Below, one piece after another: positions 1 through 14,985 of a stretch of 64,000 nt of DNA (position 1 is its first letter; the number at the start of each line of letters is the position of its first letter). The stretch is from Roridomyces roridus (taxonomy: Eukaryota > Basidiomycota > Agaricomycetes > Agaricales > Mycenaceae). The notes under the pieces are model-generated. The model searched no databases and had not been told where the DNA came from. It saw nothing but the letters and a program-made list of their open reading frames with translations. The stretch is from the NCBI GenBank assembly GCA_029378245.1, contig JARKIF010000002.1, positions 744,001 through 808,000 of the forward strand. Direction: 5' to 3'. Position numbers and translations under genes: made by a program.

Positions 1-2
1 CT

Positions 3-343
3 GGTCTAGACATTCTCCAAGCCAATGGAATCGCCCCGGTTTCGTCTTGGCTCAAGCGTAAATCTTCTGACGAGGAGTCGAGCAGTAAACCAGTTCTAAG
101 TGTGCGTGGTCTTCGCTCACTGGAGGATTCAACTCATCCATTTTCCAGGAGAAACGCAACCTTCCGTCGACCAAGAGCAAGGAGGAGAAGAAATCGCGCG
201 TGAAGGAAGAGAAGAAGCCCCGCGTGAAGAGCGAGGACGGCGATGTGATAGACTTGACTGAGGAGCGGCCCAGCAAGAGGGTGAAGCGCGAGGGGAGTAA
301 CAGACGCCCGTTTAACTCTGGGGAGGTCATCGATTTGACGTAG
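3..343 (+). CDS. DUF7918-type protein, C-terminal part (copy 1, cut by window edge)
   Basis: Only the 3' end is in the window. The visible exons are 3-101 and 149-343, with an intron at 102-148 (GTGCGT..CAG). The first exon enters at the family signature GLDILQANGIAP. The last exon encodes a lysine-rich tail with VKEE, VKSE and VKRE (SUMO-acceptor-like psi-K-x-E) and two VIDLT motifs (type-b SUMO-interacting motif), the second being the last five residues. The protein is nearly identical to copy 4 at 9.8 kb on the other strand, so the two are recent relatives. The family is known only as a basidiomycete domain of unknown function; a nuclear, SUMO-related role is my inference from the tail. 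The reading frame is open to the stop at 341-343. Confidence 0.8.
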
Positions 344-595
344 TGGAAGCGGTGAGTGTCGTGCTCTCTCTCTTTATCGACTTCGGACTGACTGACGAAC
401 CTTCAGCGTATCCTTATCGTTCTCTTGTTCTCTTTTGGCTCTTCTTGTTGGATAAAATACGACACCTCCGCTTTTCTACTGTAATCCCCAAGTATTGTAC
501 GCTATATCGAAATTTCATGTCTCTTGCGACGCGTCGCGATGCGATGGTTACCACTTCAAGTTGGTCCGAGAAAACGTGACCGTCTCTTCTCTTTC

Positions 596-1791
596 ATGCT
601 CCATTCACCCGACGGCCTATTCTCTGCATGGATCTCCATTGAAGGAGTCGCTGCGCCAGAATACGACGTCGAGACGTCCGCGGATAAGAGAACTGTCACC
701 TGTTGGATACCGTCGCAAGTGGGCAAGGTGAGCCTGGTCTTGGCGACGCTACAGCCTACCGAGTAGTACCGACCCTCCTGGACAGAAATTCACCGTCATT
801 TGGAAAAAATCACGGCTATAGCATGGACACTACAGGCGATATTGAACTGGACGGCAACACCTTTGGCGGAAATGTCATCCATGGCGACGCAAGGTTTCCC
901 TACATGACAGAGAAAGGAGGAGTGACGGATGGGACGATGATTCGTCCTTTTACCTTTTCGTCCCTCGCGCTTACAGGTCAGCTCCTCTCCGTTCCTCTTC
1001 TTCCGTCTTCAATTATAATTTTGCAGACGACGACGACTTCCTTGGACGCGCCTTGCACGAAAAGCTGGGGACGATCGAGCTCTTTATATACCCTATCACA
1101 GTGACCGGGCGCTCGAAATCCACGTACCGCTCCAGCGAAAAGCTGGACAACCTCACGATCCATGAGCGCAGCAAAAAGGCCGTAACACAGCAAATCACGT
1201 CGGTGTCGTCCTCACTCTCACATTATAATATACGCGGGCAACTGACTGGAGGATGCGCAGGCTGGGTGAACCGGAGCGCTCCAAAGAAAAGCCCTGCTCC
1301 AGCATTACTATACGTCGCCGCGCTCCCGACCTGATTCGATTCTGTTTCAAATACCGTCCTCTAGGTGAGAGCGTCTGTCTGCCCGCTTCGTCCCACTCCA
1401 GCTAGACCGCTCCGAATAGACGTACTGCAAGCCAACGGAATCGCACCTGCACCCAAGAGGGATTTGGTGCCCTCTACCGGTGCTTCATCGAAGGTCCTTG
1501 GCAAGAGGAAGGCGGCCCCGCCGACTGCAGCCGAGGAGGAGGTGAAAGCCTTGCGTGTTGGTGTCCCTTCCATCGCCACTTTCACCCTCCACTCACTTCG
1601 TCCAGGAAAGAGTCAATGCACTGGAGGCGATGCTTGTGAAGGAGAAGGACTCGTCATCATCGCTCGTGAAGAAGGAGAAGAAGCCGCCGGTCAAGGTCGA
1701 AGGAGAGGTTATAGACCTGACCGAGGAGCCCCGGAGGAAGAAGAGGGTGAAGCTCGAGGGCATCTCGCCGGAGGTCATCGACTTGACATGA
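596..1791 (+). CDS. DUF7918-type protein with SUMO/SIM-like tail (copy 2)
   Basis: Six exons fit the family: 596-727, 786-976, 1027-1198, 1261-1364, 1420-1556 and 1606-1791. The protein starts MLHSPDGLFSAWISIEG, followed by TCWIPSQVGK, RPFTFSSLALT, the HERSKKAVTQQIT box, FCFKYRPL and DVLQANGIAP, which is the order seen in every copy here. The tail holds VKVE, VIDLT, VKLE and a terminal VIDLT. The frame breaks once: exon 2 reads into the conserved HGYSMDTTGDIELDG part only if one A is dropped from the A6 run near 803. That is either a real frameshift or a homopolymer error. Exons 3-6 are open. Function is unknown. Confidence 0.8.
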
Positions 1792-1933
1792 CCGTTTCCT
1801 TCCTTCCATCTTGTATCCTATCGTACTCTATTCACTTATATTCATCTCTTCATCTCGGCAAGAAAAAAGCAAGGGTATCAAAGAAACGATACAGTAAGTA
1901 CATTACACTTTGCTGATTCTCCTACGTACAACG

Positions 1934-4865
<2,932 letters not shown>

Positions 4866-5908
4866 ATGACCAGCATCACCCGCAACCTGCCCTGGTTTAT
4901 TCGCGACCTGGGCGTGTCAATCGTCGGACAGGTCCCGCTCATACCTCGTGGCCCACCCATCCCATGCTCACGGCCTTTTGCAGGAATGTTACACGTCACT
5001 CATCGAAAATCTCGACTTGAGCGATGTGAAATGCATTAAATACTCGATATCCAAGGGCCTTGGCATTGGGATAGTCGTCGGTGGTTCTATAGTAAAGGTA
5101 CCCCAGCTTCTCTCCAGTGCGTGTCGCTTTTCTTCCTGGTAAATATGAGACTGACTTGTGTGTGCAGTTCTGAACGCCAAGTCGGCGCGTGGCCTCTCCT
5201 TGCCGGCGTACATCCTCGAGACATTCTCATACTCCATTACCCTCGTCTACGCGTACCGCAACGCGTTCCCCTTCTCCGCCTACGGCGAAAACCTCTTCCT
5301 CACCATCCAAAACATACTCATCACCGTGCCTCATCACCCTCTACCACACTCGCAGCACCACAAACGCCTCAGGTGGCCTTCTGCGGTGTCTCGCCCTCCT
5401 CTTCACCCTCAACTTCATCTCCCTCCCCTCTCTCGCCTACACCCAACTCGCCACCCTCCCTCTCTCCCTCTTCTCCAAACTCCCACAAATCCGCGAAAAC
5501 TACACCGCACAGAGCACAGGCCAACTCTCCGCCTTTGCCGTGGTCGCACAGATCTTGGGGTGTGCAGCACGTCTGTTCACCACCGCGACAGAGGTCAACG
5601 ACCCCGTCGTCGCCGCTGGCTTCCAGCTCGCACTCGTCCTAAACCTCGTGCTCGGGGTGCAGCTCTGGATGTACGCACCTAGCGGTGCTGCTGCTGCCAA
5701 GAAGGAGAAGGAGAAGAAGGAAGAGAAGGCCGCTGCTGTGCCGCTGGTCGCTCCCGTGCCCGTCGCAGCCTCGTCTGCTGTCGAGCCCAGCAGCCCTGTT
5801 CCTGCGTGGCAAGCAGCGTACCGGCGACGCCCCCGATCGGTGGTGGTCGCAAGTGGGCGCGCAAGGTCGATTAGCGCGTCTGTGTATCTATTTAAGTCTG
5901 AATGGTAG
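4866..5908 (+). CDS. MPDU1: Mannose-P-dolichol utilization defect 1 homologue (PQ-loop membrane protein)
   Basis: MPDU1 is an ER membrane protein needed to use dolichol-phosphate mannose and glucose in N-glycan and GPI synthesis. Exon 1 is 4866-4931 (22 codons, MTSITRNLPWFIRDLG). The next exon gives KYSISKGLGIGIVVGGSIVK and then PQLL, matching the first PQ-loop. NAKSARGLSLPAYILE, FPFSAYGENLFLTIQN and later TGQLSAFAVVAQILGCAARL follow in family order. The C-terminus is lysine-rich (KKEKEKKEEK) and extended. One frame problem exists: after TIQNILIT the frame must shift by one base near 5326 to enter LITLYHTRSTTNASGG. No intron of suitable length explains it. As this is a conserved gene, a consensus error is likely. 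It ends 108 bp before DUF7918 copy 3. Confidence 0.9.
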
Positions 5909-6016
5909 ACAGCTTGCTTGATTTTTTCGGCGCTGGCCATCCTTTTCAGGTCCGGAGCAAATACAGTCAAACAAAGCGAGAAGCGGATCAAAATCATTCC
6001 CCTGTCCCGAACCGCC

Positions 6017-7160
6017 ATGATCCATTCTCCCGATGGTTTGTTCTCTGCCTGGATCGAATCGAGGGTGTGGAGGCTCCGGAATACGGGGTGGAGACTTCTG
6101 TAGAGGACAAAACGGTCACTTGCTGGATACCTTCGGAGCTCGGCAAGGTGAAGTTGCCTGGCCTTGGCCTGCGCAGGGATCGTGATGCCTATTATCGTCG
6201 TAGACCTTCTCCGTCCACTGGGAAAACATTGGGTACGACGAGGACACCGTGGGTGATAGTTGATCTGGATGGGACTCACTGTCCGGGTATGATCATACGC
6301 GCGCGATCGGGCAGAGTGCCGAATGCCGCAGAGGTGGCTGGGGGTACTGACGGGTCCATGCTCAGCGCGTTCATGTTCTCTTCCTTGGATCTCACTGGTC
6401 CGTGCTCCAGCTCTCAACCAAGTCCTCACTGATGTGAATTAGACGACGACTCGTTCTTGGGAAGCTCAGTAAACGAAGATCTTGGGAATATAGAGCTCTC
6501 CATATATCCGGTCATTGAAGAATCCTTCGACGAGCCACAACAACTTTGTAATCCCAATCTGGATAAAGTCACCCTTCATGAGCGTAGCAAGAAGGCGGTC
6601 ACGCAGCAAATAACGTCGGTTGTTCTTATGTCTACAGGTGTTGTCCCGACGTTGAACACTTTTTCTAGGCTGGCTGAACCGGAGCCTGAAAGATACACGG
6701 TCGCCTCATCGACTATCACATGCTCAGGCCCAGACATTGTCACATTTTGTTTTAAATATCGACCCCTTGGTAGCCCTTGCACTTTTCCTACAAGTACTTG
6801 CTCGCTCACATCTTACCAGATCTTTTGCAGGCGAATGGAATCGCACCAACAACTCAAGTTCCCAAGAAAGAGGCGTCCTCACCAGCTGAGGAGGAAGTTG
6901 AAGTAGAAGAAGATACGGTGGACGAGGAGGAGATTAGGGCTTTACGAGTTCGTCCTTATCCTACCATTCAGTCAAGCGCAAACCAACTCATCATGATCTC
7001 TGTACTAAAGGACAGACTCAGTATCCTCGAGGCGAAGCGGGCAGTGAAGAAGAAGAAGAGGGTGGATGTCAAGAGCGAGTTTGACCTGCTCTCTGACCTG
7101 GATCCACGGCCGAAGAAGAAACTGAAAATAAAGCGGGAGGTGATCGACTTGACTTTATGA
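6017..7160 (+). pseudogene. DUF7918-type gene with two frameshifts (copy 3)
   Basis: It starts MIHSPDGLFSAWIE, but the frame is lost after codon 14. One base is missing near 6055, after which EGVEAPEYGVETS and TCWIPSELGK read in another frame. Exon 2 opens TFSVHWENIGYDEDTVGD and then needs a second shift near 6258 to reach VDLDGTHCPGMIIR. From there all exons are open: SSLDLT, DDDSFLGSS, HERSKKAVTQQIT, FCFKYRPL, DLLQANGIAP, an acidic stretch and the tail. The tail has VKSE and IKRE directly followed by VIDLTL and the stop at 7158-7160. The intact 3' two-thirds with a preserved SUMO/SIM-like end argues for recent inactivation or for sequence errors. Confidence 0.72.
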
Positions 7161-7463
7161 GATTGGTTGAATTTCCAGTGTTTTTATAGGGCCTTGTAAA
7201 TTGTAATACTATGGTATTTTGTGAGTGCTAGAAGCGTGATTAGGCTAGCCCTAGTCTCTCGACAGACTATCGCTCCATAATTTATAACCTCTGCGGATAT
7301 AGGTCCGCCCCAAACACTGAGGCAGCAAACATTCCAAATTTTACTTTGTGCAGAATGGCAGACTCTTGTACTCTGAGTAACTCTCAATATTGTAATATTT
7401 TGAGCCTTTCGAGCCCTGCTGAGAGTGTCTGAACCGTGTCGACCTTTGTTTGGCCAACTTCTG

Positions 7464-7494
7464 AGAAGTAGCGGATCTGAGAAGTAGCGGACGG
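7464..7494 (+). repeat. Short tandem repeat (about 15 bp, two units)
   Basis: TGAGAAGTAGCGGATC occurs twice head to tail just upstream of the MYND gene. No function is evident. Confidence 0.5.
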
Positions 7495-7538
7495 ATCAGC
7501 CGCCGGATCAATACCAAACAATTTTCAGCAGCACTTCC

Positions 7539-9386
7539 ATGCAGTTTCTGGCAGGCAACCACACAGAAGTGCCCCGGGGTTATGCAATCGCGCCCAGCAT
7601 TCAATTAGCCTCTTCCGATCCGCTTGCATGGGACAAAAAGTGGGAGGAATTCTTCGCTTTCGCGCATGCCCTTGTGCCGCCGACCTGCTCTCTCGAGGCT
7701 TGGTATCTTCAGAGTCTGGTCACAAACATGAAGGCCCAGAGTTATGGGCCGAGGGAATGCGACCTTGTGGTTCGCAACACTCGTCGCTCCCGAGAAAACT
7801 TGTGCGACATCCAACTGGAGCTGACTCGTGTTGCGGGGCTCTTTTGGGTCGGATACGGCAACGTGCAGCAAAGGTGGATGTCGGAGACGCCTGAAAAACG
7901 CGGAGACATCATCCTGGCCAGCTTGATACACGCTTGCTCCGCCTACGCCGATCTTAACAATGCCCGTCACTTCTGCGACAAAGAGACGAATGTCGAATCA
8001 CATCGACGAGATGGCCAACTCTTCCTCAACCCTTTGGAGGAGATGATGATTCAGAATCCGACTACTGTCGCCCCTGACACGCCAATATATGTGGCACATC
8101 CCGGGTGGGACGCCCTAACGGCTGAGAAACAAGTGGCGAGCAACGAACTCGAAGAGCTAGCGCTCGCGGCCATATTGGCCGAGCGAAATCGTTTCATCGG
8201 TGAGGCTTTGGAGCATCCCATTCCGAAGCAGTGCTCAATAGCCTTCCGCAGGCTTCGTCCTCTGCTTCACGCTTCGTCCTCTGCTTGATTTCCCGCTTCC
8301 CCGAATCAATGTCAATCACAAGCCGGCGAAGCCCAAGAGTAATTCCAGCCATCCCGCGGAGGATGCCGTCCGTATGCTGTACGGGGACGAGATGGCCGAG
8401 GGTCTCAAGAAAGCCCTGCGGGAAAACGAGAAAGCGGATCACATTCAACACAAAGAGGTGTACGCGAAAAGAAAAGAAATGTGCCGGACGTGCGGGAAAG
8501 AAAACGACACGACGACAAAATACCCGCGTTGCAAACGAGGCTGGGATACAGTTCAGAGGCAGGTTTCCTACTGCTCCTCGTGCGTGGTGTCCATTTTTCT
8601 TGTCGATTGATTGCTGACCGCAAATTCCCCAGTGAATGTCAAAAGATCGATTGGAAAGCTAGACACAAGAAGGAGTGTGGACGATTGCTGCAGCTCGAGG
8701 ATTTGACAACTCCGGCTCGTGAGCAACTTGAGGAGTCGCCTCGAATCGGTCCTCCAATCTCCGGCTTCAAACGCCCGGCTGCACTCCTTTGCCAAGTCTC
8801 ACAACTGAACCAACTATCTTCTGACTACGACTATCTAATCATGGAGATCGGTCCCGTGTACTTCTCCTTCAATTACCCACCTATCCGTACCGCCTTTCGC
8901 ACCTGCCGGGACAAAGCACTGACGACAGGCGATCGCCGCACCGTCGCCGTGCTCACCCACTTCCTCCTGTACGTCTACGACCACGAGCCACGGCCGCAAA
9001 AATTTGGTGTCCGTCCAAAACCATAACGGATCAGATCTCGAACGAGTTCAATTTTCCGGAGATTCTGCGCGCGGTAAACGAGATGGATCAGCGGATGTAT
9101 CGGGGGGAATCAGACGGGCTTCCGTGCGTCTCATTTCCCTCTCATCTGGCTATCATCCGAACCCATACTTTCCCTCTAGACCTCTCATCTTCGACGCAGG
9201 AGTATCGGATGCAGAATGGATGGCAACCCCGGCCGGATGGGTGGACATTGGGATTGTTCCTCTCCCCTCTTGAATGTACGTCCTGTATGCGGAGGCGAGA
9301 GTCCGGGTCTGTATTACTTCTTGTTGAAATTCTTGAACAAATCCCTGTGCCAGTTCGGGGTACATTGTAATATTATTGTATTTTGA
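7539..9386 (+). CDS. MYND-type zinc finger protein
   Basis: This is a basidiomycete MYND protein of unknown function; MYND fingers bind proline-rich protein partners. Exon 1 encodes an alpha-helical region of about 220 residues. After an intron (about 8199-8250) the chain continues LLDFPLPRINVN, AVRMLYGDEMAEGL and the finger: CRTCGKENDTTTKYPRCK, then YCSS spliced to ECQKIDWKARHKKECGRL. The C-terminal half has SNEFNFPEILRAVNEMDQRM, WQPRPDGWTLGLFLSPLE and a closing YYFLLKFLNKSLCQFGVHC, the usual end of this family. Two one-base frame problems are visible, near 9010 (before ITDQISNEF) and near 9278 (after SPLE). Each lies in otherwise well-conserved sequence. The stop used is at 9384-9386. Confidence 0.82.
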
Positions 9387-9765
9387 CCTGCTGCGCGATA
9401 ATCATATAGTTCAAGTTTGACGCGGAGAGCCCGCCATGAACCGGAAGACAGTGCCAGAGATGATCGATGATCCCGCAGGCGTAAATTCAGTCACCATCAC
9501 TCCTCCTGTCCGTATCAGAACTCACCCAACGCCTGTGGAAGCGGCTTGGAATATTTGCACGGAGAAACGTTTCGGACCAATTGGTAAATCGCGACAGATA
9601 TTAAATTCCACGTAGCATACAATACCTGAGATCTACAGTAGGAAGTGAGGGTGTCGTAGTATATCCAACAAGAAGACCAAGAAGAGCACAAGATAACAAT
9701 AAGGATACGCTGAAAACTCGTCAGTCAGCCTTGAATAGAATGTAAAAGATGATACTCACTGCTCG

Positions 9766-10906
9766 TTACGTCAAATCAATAACCTCCCCAGAATTAAACG
9801 GGCGTCTGTTGCTCCCCTCGCGCTTCACCCTCTTGCTGGGCCGCTCGTCAGTCAAGTCAATGACGTCGTCCTCGCTCTTCACGCGTGTTTTTCTTCTTCT
9901 TCCTTGACACGCGGTTTCTTCTCCTTCTTGACGATGCGCTTCGTCGGCGGAAGGTTGGGGTGCTCCTGGAACCTAGATGAGTTGAATCTTCGAATGAGCA
10001 AAGGATCACGCACACTTAGAGCCGATTTACTTGACTCCTCGTCAGAAGATTTACGCTTGAGCCCAGACGAAGCCGGTGCCATTCCATTGGCTTGGAGGAT
10101 ATCTAGACCAAAGTGTTCGAACTTCGGTCGGAACACTCATCAGAGAAAGCAGGGACGCACCTAGAGGCCGATACTTGAAAGTAAAAGTGACGAGGTCTGC
10201 GGCTAGACGAGCGGTTCGCGCAAAGGTAGTCCGCTGGATGATGGGTGCCGCCAGTCTTTGCTTGAATTCAGTTTTCTCGTGACTATCGGCTGCGGAGATA
10301 CGCACGTTATCTGCTGGGTGACCGCCTTCTTGCTGCGTTCATGGACTTGGAGATTGGAGAGATTGGCAGTGCCACTGCAAGGTACGTTTGCATTCAAGAT
10401 CTGGACCGGGTGTAGGGTGAGCTCTATCAGGCCTAGGTTTTCGTAGGATGGACCACCGAGGAGCGCGTCGTCGTCTCACCAAAAGTACTAAGTGAGCCCC
10501 TACTTGGATGTGGAAGAAAGTGGCACGCACCTGAGAGCGCCAGGCCGGAAAACACGAAGGGCTTGACTGTCATCCCGTCTGATATCCCGTCCTTCACACT
10601 GCTTTTCGGAAGACCTCGGAGGTGTCCGTAGCTAATCCTTCCCCCGCAATTAACGCCGTCCATCTTGACCTGGCCCTGGATGTGTGCCGGATAACTCCTA
10701 TTCGTCCAGTGCACCGCAAACTTCTGAAAGAATAAAATATCTTGTTAAAAAGAGGGAGCGAGTCAGGAACGCACCTTCCCGAGCTCAGACGCGATCCAGC
10801 AGGTCACGGTCTTTCCATCGGCGGAAGTTTCGACGCTGTATTCGGGGGTCACGACACCTTCGATAGTGATCCACGCGCAAAACGAGCCGTCGAGGGATTG
10901 GAGCAT
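9766..10906 (-). CDS. DUF7918-type protein, tail frameshifted (copy 4)
   Basis: The N-terminus is MLQSLDGSFCAWITIEGVV, then TCWIASELGK, VKPFVFSGLALS, DDDALLGG, HERSKKAVTQQIT, FTFKYRPL and LDILQANGMAP. All exon joins are in frame until the last exon. There the frame runs VKEEEEKHA and stops (TGA ending at 9879), so the translated tail keeps one psi-K-x-E site but loses both VIDLT motifs. One frame over, the old tail (VKSE, VIDLT, VKRE, VIDLT) is still preserved to the TAA at 9766-9768. The span given includes it. The break sits in an A/GAA-rich run near 9886-9905, so slippage or a read error are both possible. It is nearly identical to copy 1 and inverted relative to it. Confidence 0.8.
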
Positions 10907-11976
10907 TGAAAAATGTGGATGGCGGTAGAGGCCAAAAGATACGCGACTTGTTTATTTGTTTGCTTGTTTGTCCACGCGGCGCCGTGTGATGGCCGCCTTT
11001 GATTTGATCCATCAGACTTGCTCTTGTCTCTTGCCACCATCCTCAGGTTTCCGAAAACACCGCTTAGAGGCTCAGTACTCGACCTACCTCCGCGAGGATT
11101 TGTCTGCACTCACACTCAGTGGTACTGCCCGCTGCCTGTTCGTCTAAGTATATTCCAAGTCCCGAGTCACCCTTCTGGAACTTCAAGGCTCCGAGATCAA
11201 TCCGAAATTCTCCAAATAACACGATGCCTTGGATGGATACAGCCTCTTCTATAGACCCACGAGGCTCCGCGAAGAGTTGAATACCGTCAGCTCTGACTGA
11301 CTCGTGATGTCAAGAGTTGGTGCTGCCTTGCCCAAAACTGTTGCCGAGACTGAATCATTATAGTACAGGCACGGCAGTGCCCTGCTCTGCTTCCATCTTC
11401 CTTTTCCACGGATTCACCACAGCAGACTCGGAGAATTCGGCGCGGAATCGAAATCACACGCACCGCCCGGAGAGTTAAACGTTTGCGGCTGCAAATTCAA
11501 GTTTTTAACCACTGACATTTCACCACATCTTTGATTAGATTCAGCATTCTTTAATCCTGTCATCGTTCGTATTTCGTTCCGTCTTCCTCCCTTGCCACTG
11601 TTGACTGACCGACTCCTCCTCCTCCCGCAACAGCTCTACCATGATTTTCTCTCACGAAGGCCGTGTAAGCACCGGTGTGTATCGGAATCAATGCCACAGC
11701 GTCTAAAGAACCTATAATCCTATTGGACCGGCCGCCCTCGCACATCTTTAATTAGATTCATCCCACATCCACATATATACTCCCATGCTCGCAGAGCCAG
11801 CCACACCTCCCCTCAGTCTTCCATCCCACATTCTCGGTGAGTACAGCTTTCAATTGTGCAGACGTGCTTCACTTACTTCTGTTGTAGTACACGGGATCCG
11901 CGCCATTGCAGGTGGTTATCTATCAATTTCCGGCATTGTGGGATAGCTGAGCCATGCTATTACAGATCTGAACACA
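10907..11976. other. Intergenic region, no gene seen
   Basis: About 1.07 kb between the 5' ends of copy 4 (minus) and the membrane protein gene (plus). Open frames here are short and carry no family signature. An ATG at 11784 followed by a donor-like GTGAGT could be a 5' exon of the next gene; I cannot prove it. Confidence 0.4.
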
Positions 11977-13400
11977 ATGAACCCATCAGTTGACATCCAA
12001 GCCATCAATTACACTCTGATGGATCTTCAAACTGACATTGCCCAAACATGTGTATGTGAATCCAATGAAATACCTGGCACAGGATCTGATCTGATATTTG
12101 AAGACACAATTGTTTCTTTACGGTGAGTAACTGCGGTTCGTTGATAATTCAACTGGTTTCCAGCGCAGGGATATACATCCATTTCTTCCTCTCTGCAATT
12201 CACAACCTTTGGCGTCGGAAAATCACTTCACGGCGTCCCCTCCTGTTTTCCATTTGGGTTATGCTTCTTCTCGGCACAACCCAGGTTGTTCTCCAGCTGG
12301 TCTTGGTTGTTACTTCGTTTCGGATTGTGCAGCAAACAGTTCACCCAGGGATCAATGCAACCGTTGCCCAGAAGTTAGCAACATCATATGATACCCTCGA
12401 CACAGTCACAGACATAGTCTTAGCCATAAACAAGTAGGTGGCGTTCATTTGTTGGTCCGGTTGCCATTATTGACCAAAGCTGCAGCTTGTTTACCGATAT
12501 CTTTTTGGTGCAGTTCTTCTGCATACCTTCCTAATCTCGGTTGACTGGTGTCATTGCAGCTGTACCGTTGCTATTTGATATGGAATTCCCAATTTGCAGT
12601 GATTATACTGCCTGGGTTGCTGATAATGGCTGTCTTTTGTCAGTTGACATTTCCAGCTCATACTTATTCTTACCATTTACATGTTTGTCTAAGTGACAAC
12701 AACCATCAAAGGTGTTCACACTACCTTCTTTTCGGATTTCGAGGCCACATATATCTTGGCGGCCATAACAAACATAATTATTACCGGCCTTACCGGTTAG
12801 TGGACCCAATTGTTCTGACTTGGCATCAACTACCTGCCAGCTGGACACATCTGGTGGATGACACGGGAAGTGTCTCACATCAAGCTCGATGGCGGCAACA
12901 TAATCCGCAAGCGCTATACTAGAGCCGTGAGGATAATGTACGCTTTCAGAACTTGTGGTCATTGAACAACTGCTAATGCTACCATGCCACAGCTTGGAGT
13001 CCGGTGCCCTTTACTGCATCTGCGTCCTTACATCCGCAATTGCGGCACCACACACTAACACCGACACTAACACTCCGGCGGTGTGGATCGCAACCTTTGC
13101 AGACGCCGTCTCTATGCAAGCTGTGGTCAGCCCAAGTTCAACTTGATTTCCGTTTCTTCCAGGCTTGACGATTGTTGAATTGTTCAGAACATAATCCCGA
13201 CTTTGGCTCTCGTGCTCGGAACTAGGGAAGTCGAGTCCAATGGAGACCGCCCGGAAGACATGGTCGAACTTCTTGTGCGCCCCAACTCCACTGCTCTCCG
13301 AAAGGCAGCGGTCAAAGCTGGGCCTGCTTCCAACCCTCCGCGAATGTTGTCCAAAGTTATTTACGTAGCGGCTGAGACGGAAGACTCGGAGAACGTTTAG
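11977..13400 (+). CDS. Basidiomycete multi-pass membrane protein (seven-helix type)
   Basis: It belongs to a large agaricomycete family of putative seven-helix membrane proteins with no proven function. The hydrophobic exons give GIYIHFFLSAIHNLWRR, FSIWVMLLLGTTQVVLQLVL and the family's best mark, a helix with LYRCYLIWNSQFAVIILPG. Next come AAITNIIITGLT spliced to AGHIWWMTREVSHIKLDG, then LESGALYCICVLTSAIA. The C-terminus is a soluble tail ending ETEDSENV. At least seven short introns are needed, and the joins I checked from 12700 on are in frame. The first exons (MNPSVDIQAINYTLMDLQ) are less certain. It could instead be classed as an orphan receptor-like protein. Confidence 0.68.
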
Positions 13401-13788
13401 AAATTATAATTATCTTCATTCTTGCCTTCCAATGTTTTTCTTACCCAGTTGTTTTCCGATCTATTCGAACAGGTTTGAAATTCCGTCCGAGTCGTCGTCC
13501 TCGTGCGAGAATTTATCATTTGGGCCAAGTTGGCGAGGATTCGACTGGAGCTTGCGGTGCTGCTCAGCATCCAAGCCCTGTCGGAGAAATTCACATCATC
13601 TGCCGCAGGTCGGGCAATGATATGCATAATTATCGGAGATGGGTGCAAGACAAGTAAGAGGTCACGATTCTTCACTGATCGCACTTAATCGTACTAATCA
13701 AACCTCAGCACTGCCACTGATAAGAGGCTTGACTCTTACCACCATTGGCATCAGCGGTCCGGGTGTCTACGTTGTCGACCACGGTGCC

Positions 13789-14985
13789 ATGCCGTCTTCT
13801 CCCAACGGTCAACTCTCAGCCTGGATCACAATTGACGATGAGAAGCTCACCGAATACGACGTGCATAAAGTGGGGAAAACGATGACCTGCTGGATACCCT
13901 CGGAACTGGGAAAGGTGAGTCGGATTCAGTCTCTCCTCTTCAATATCCGCATCTTCCTCTTCAAGACCTTCTCAGTTCACTGGAAGAACGATGGCTTCAA
14001 GAAGAATCCCTTTGGCGAAATCGCTGTGGATGGGATCGACTGCGCTGGAATGGTAATCGAGAGTAACTCGCTTCCCTTTTCCGCAGAATGCTCTGGGATG
14101 CGGGGTGGGGCTACGTACCGACCGTTCATTTTCTCTGCTTTGAAGCTCACAGGTTAGTTCTATCAAGACTGATTCCAATTTGCGTTGCGAGGACCTGATC
14201 TCCTATTATCTCAGACGACGACGACTTCCTCGAACAACCGTTGAACAAGAACTTTGGGTCGATAGTCGTGCGGATTTACCCCGTCAAGTTCCTTGCACCG
14301 AGGAGGCGGGTTCGAGGATCCGGAGCCTCCGAGCCCGGTCCTAGTCTTCCGAAGCTCACGGTCCATGAGCGTAGCAAGAAGGCGTCCGCGCATCAGATAA
14401 CGTTGGGCAGTTTTCGTTGCATGCCACCGCGATACTGACTATCTCTAGCCTGGCTGACCCCGAGTCGGAGGAGGAGGATTGAGCTCCGGCGCGCGGGGCC
14501 TGACGTCGTCAAATTCTGTTTTAAATATTGTCCGCTTGGTCAGTCCATATCGTCTTCCTCGAGTCTACATTTGAGTTCTTGCCGTAGATTTACTACAAGC
14601 GAACGGAATCGCACCTGCCCCGGAAGGATCCAAGAGGCTCTTCAAGAGGAAAAAGACCCCGACGCCCGAGCCCGAATCCTCGGACGAAGAAGACGAGGAG
14701 GATTTGGCGAATGAGGCGGAGATGAGGGCTTTGCGTGTTCGTGTTATCTCTTTTCAAAACTGTTCGCTGTCTAAATTATCCCTCTGTGGACTCCAGGAGG
14801 AACTTGGTGGACTCCAAGGAAAACTGGTTGCCCTCGAAGCAAAGCGCAATGACAAGCAGAAGCAGAAGGAGACGCGGGTGAAAAGCGAGCCTCGTGTCAT
14901 AGACCTTACTCGTCCCAAGAAGAGGGTCAAGTTAGAGGGTGGCCGTAGCCAGCCGTTTACGGGGGAGGTGATCGATTTGACCTGA
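13789..14985 (+). CDS. DUF7918-type protein with SUMO/SIM-like tail (copy 5)
   Basis: The start is MPSSPNGQLSAWITIDDEKL; TCWIPSELGK, TFSVHWKNDG, RPFIFSALKLT, DDDDFLEQPLNKNFGSIV, HERSKKASAHQIT, VKFCFKYCPL and DLLQANGIAP follow. The exon after HQIT stays open only if the acceptor CCGAG at 14461-14464 is used, giving T-R-R-R-R-I-E-L. The acceptor at the usual family position leads to a stop, so this copy either moved its splice site or carries a small indel. The middle of the C-terminal part is strongly acidic (SSDEEDEEDLANEAEM). The tail has VKSE, VIDLT, VKLE and a terminal VIDLT, as in copy 2. Confidence 0.8.

Noticed and set aside
5500..6429. A 309-codon minus-strand frame
   Set aside because: Shadow of MPDU1 and DUF7918 copy 3, whose conserved motifs are on the plus strand.
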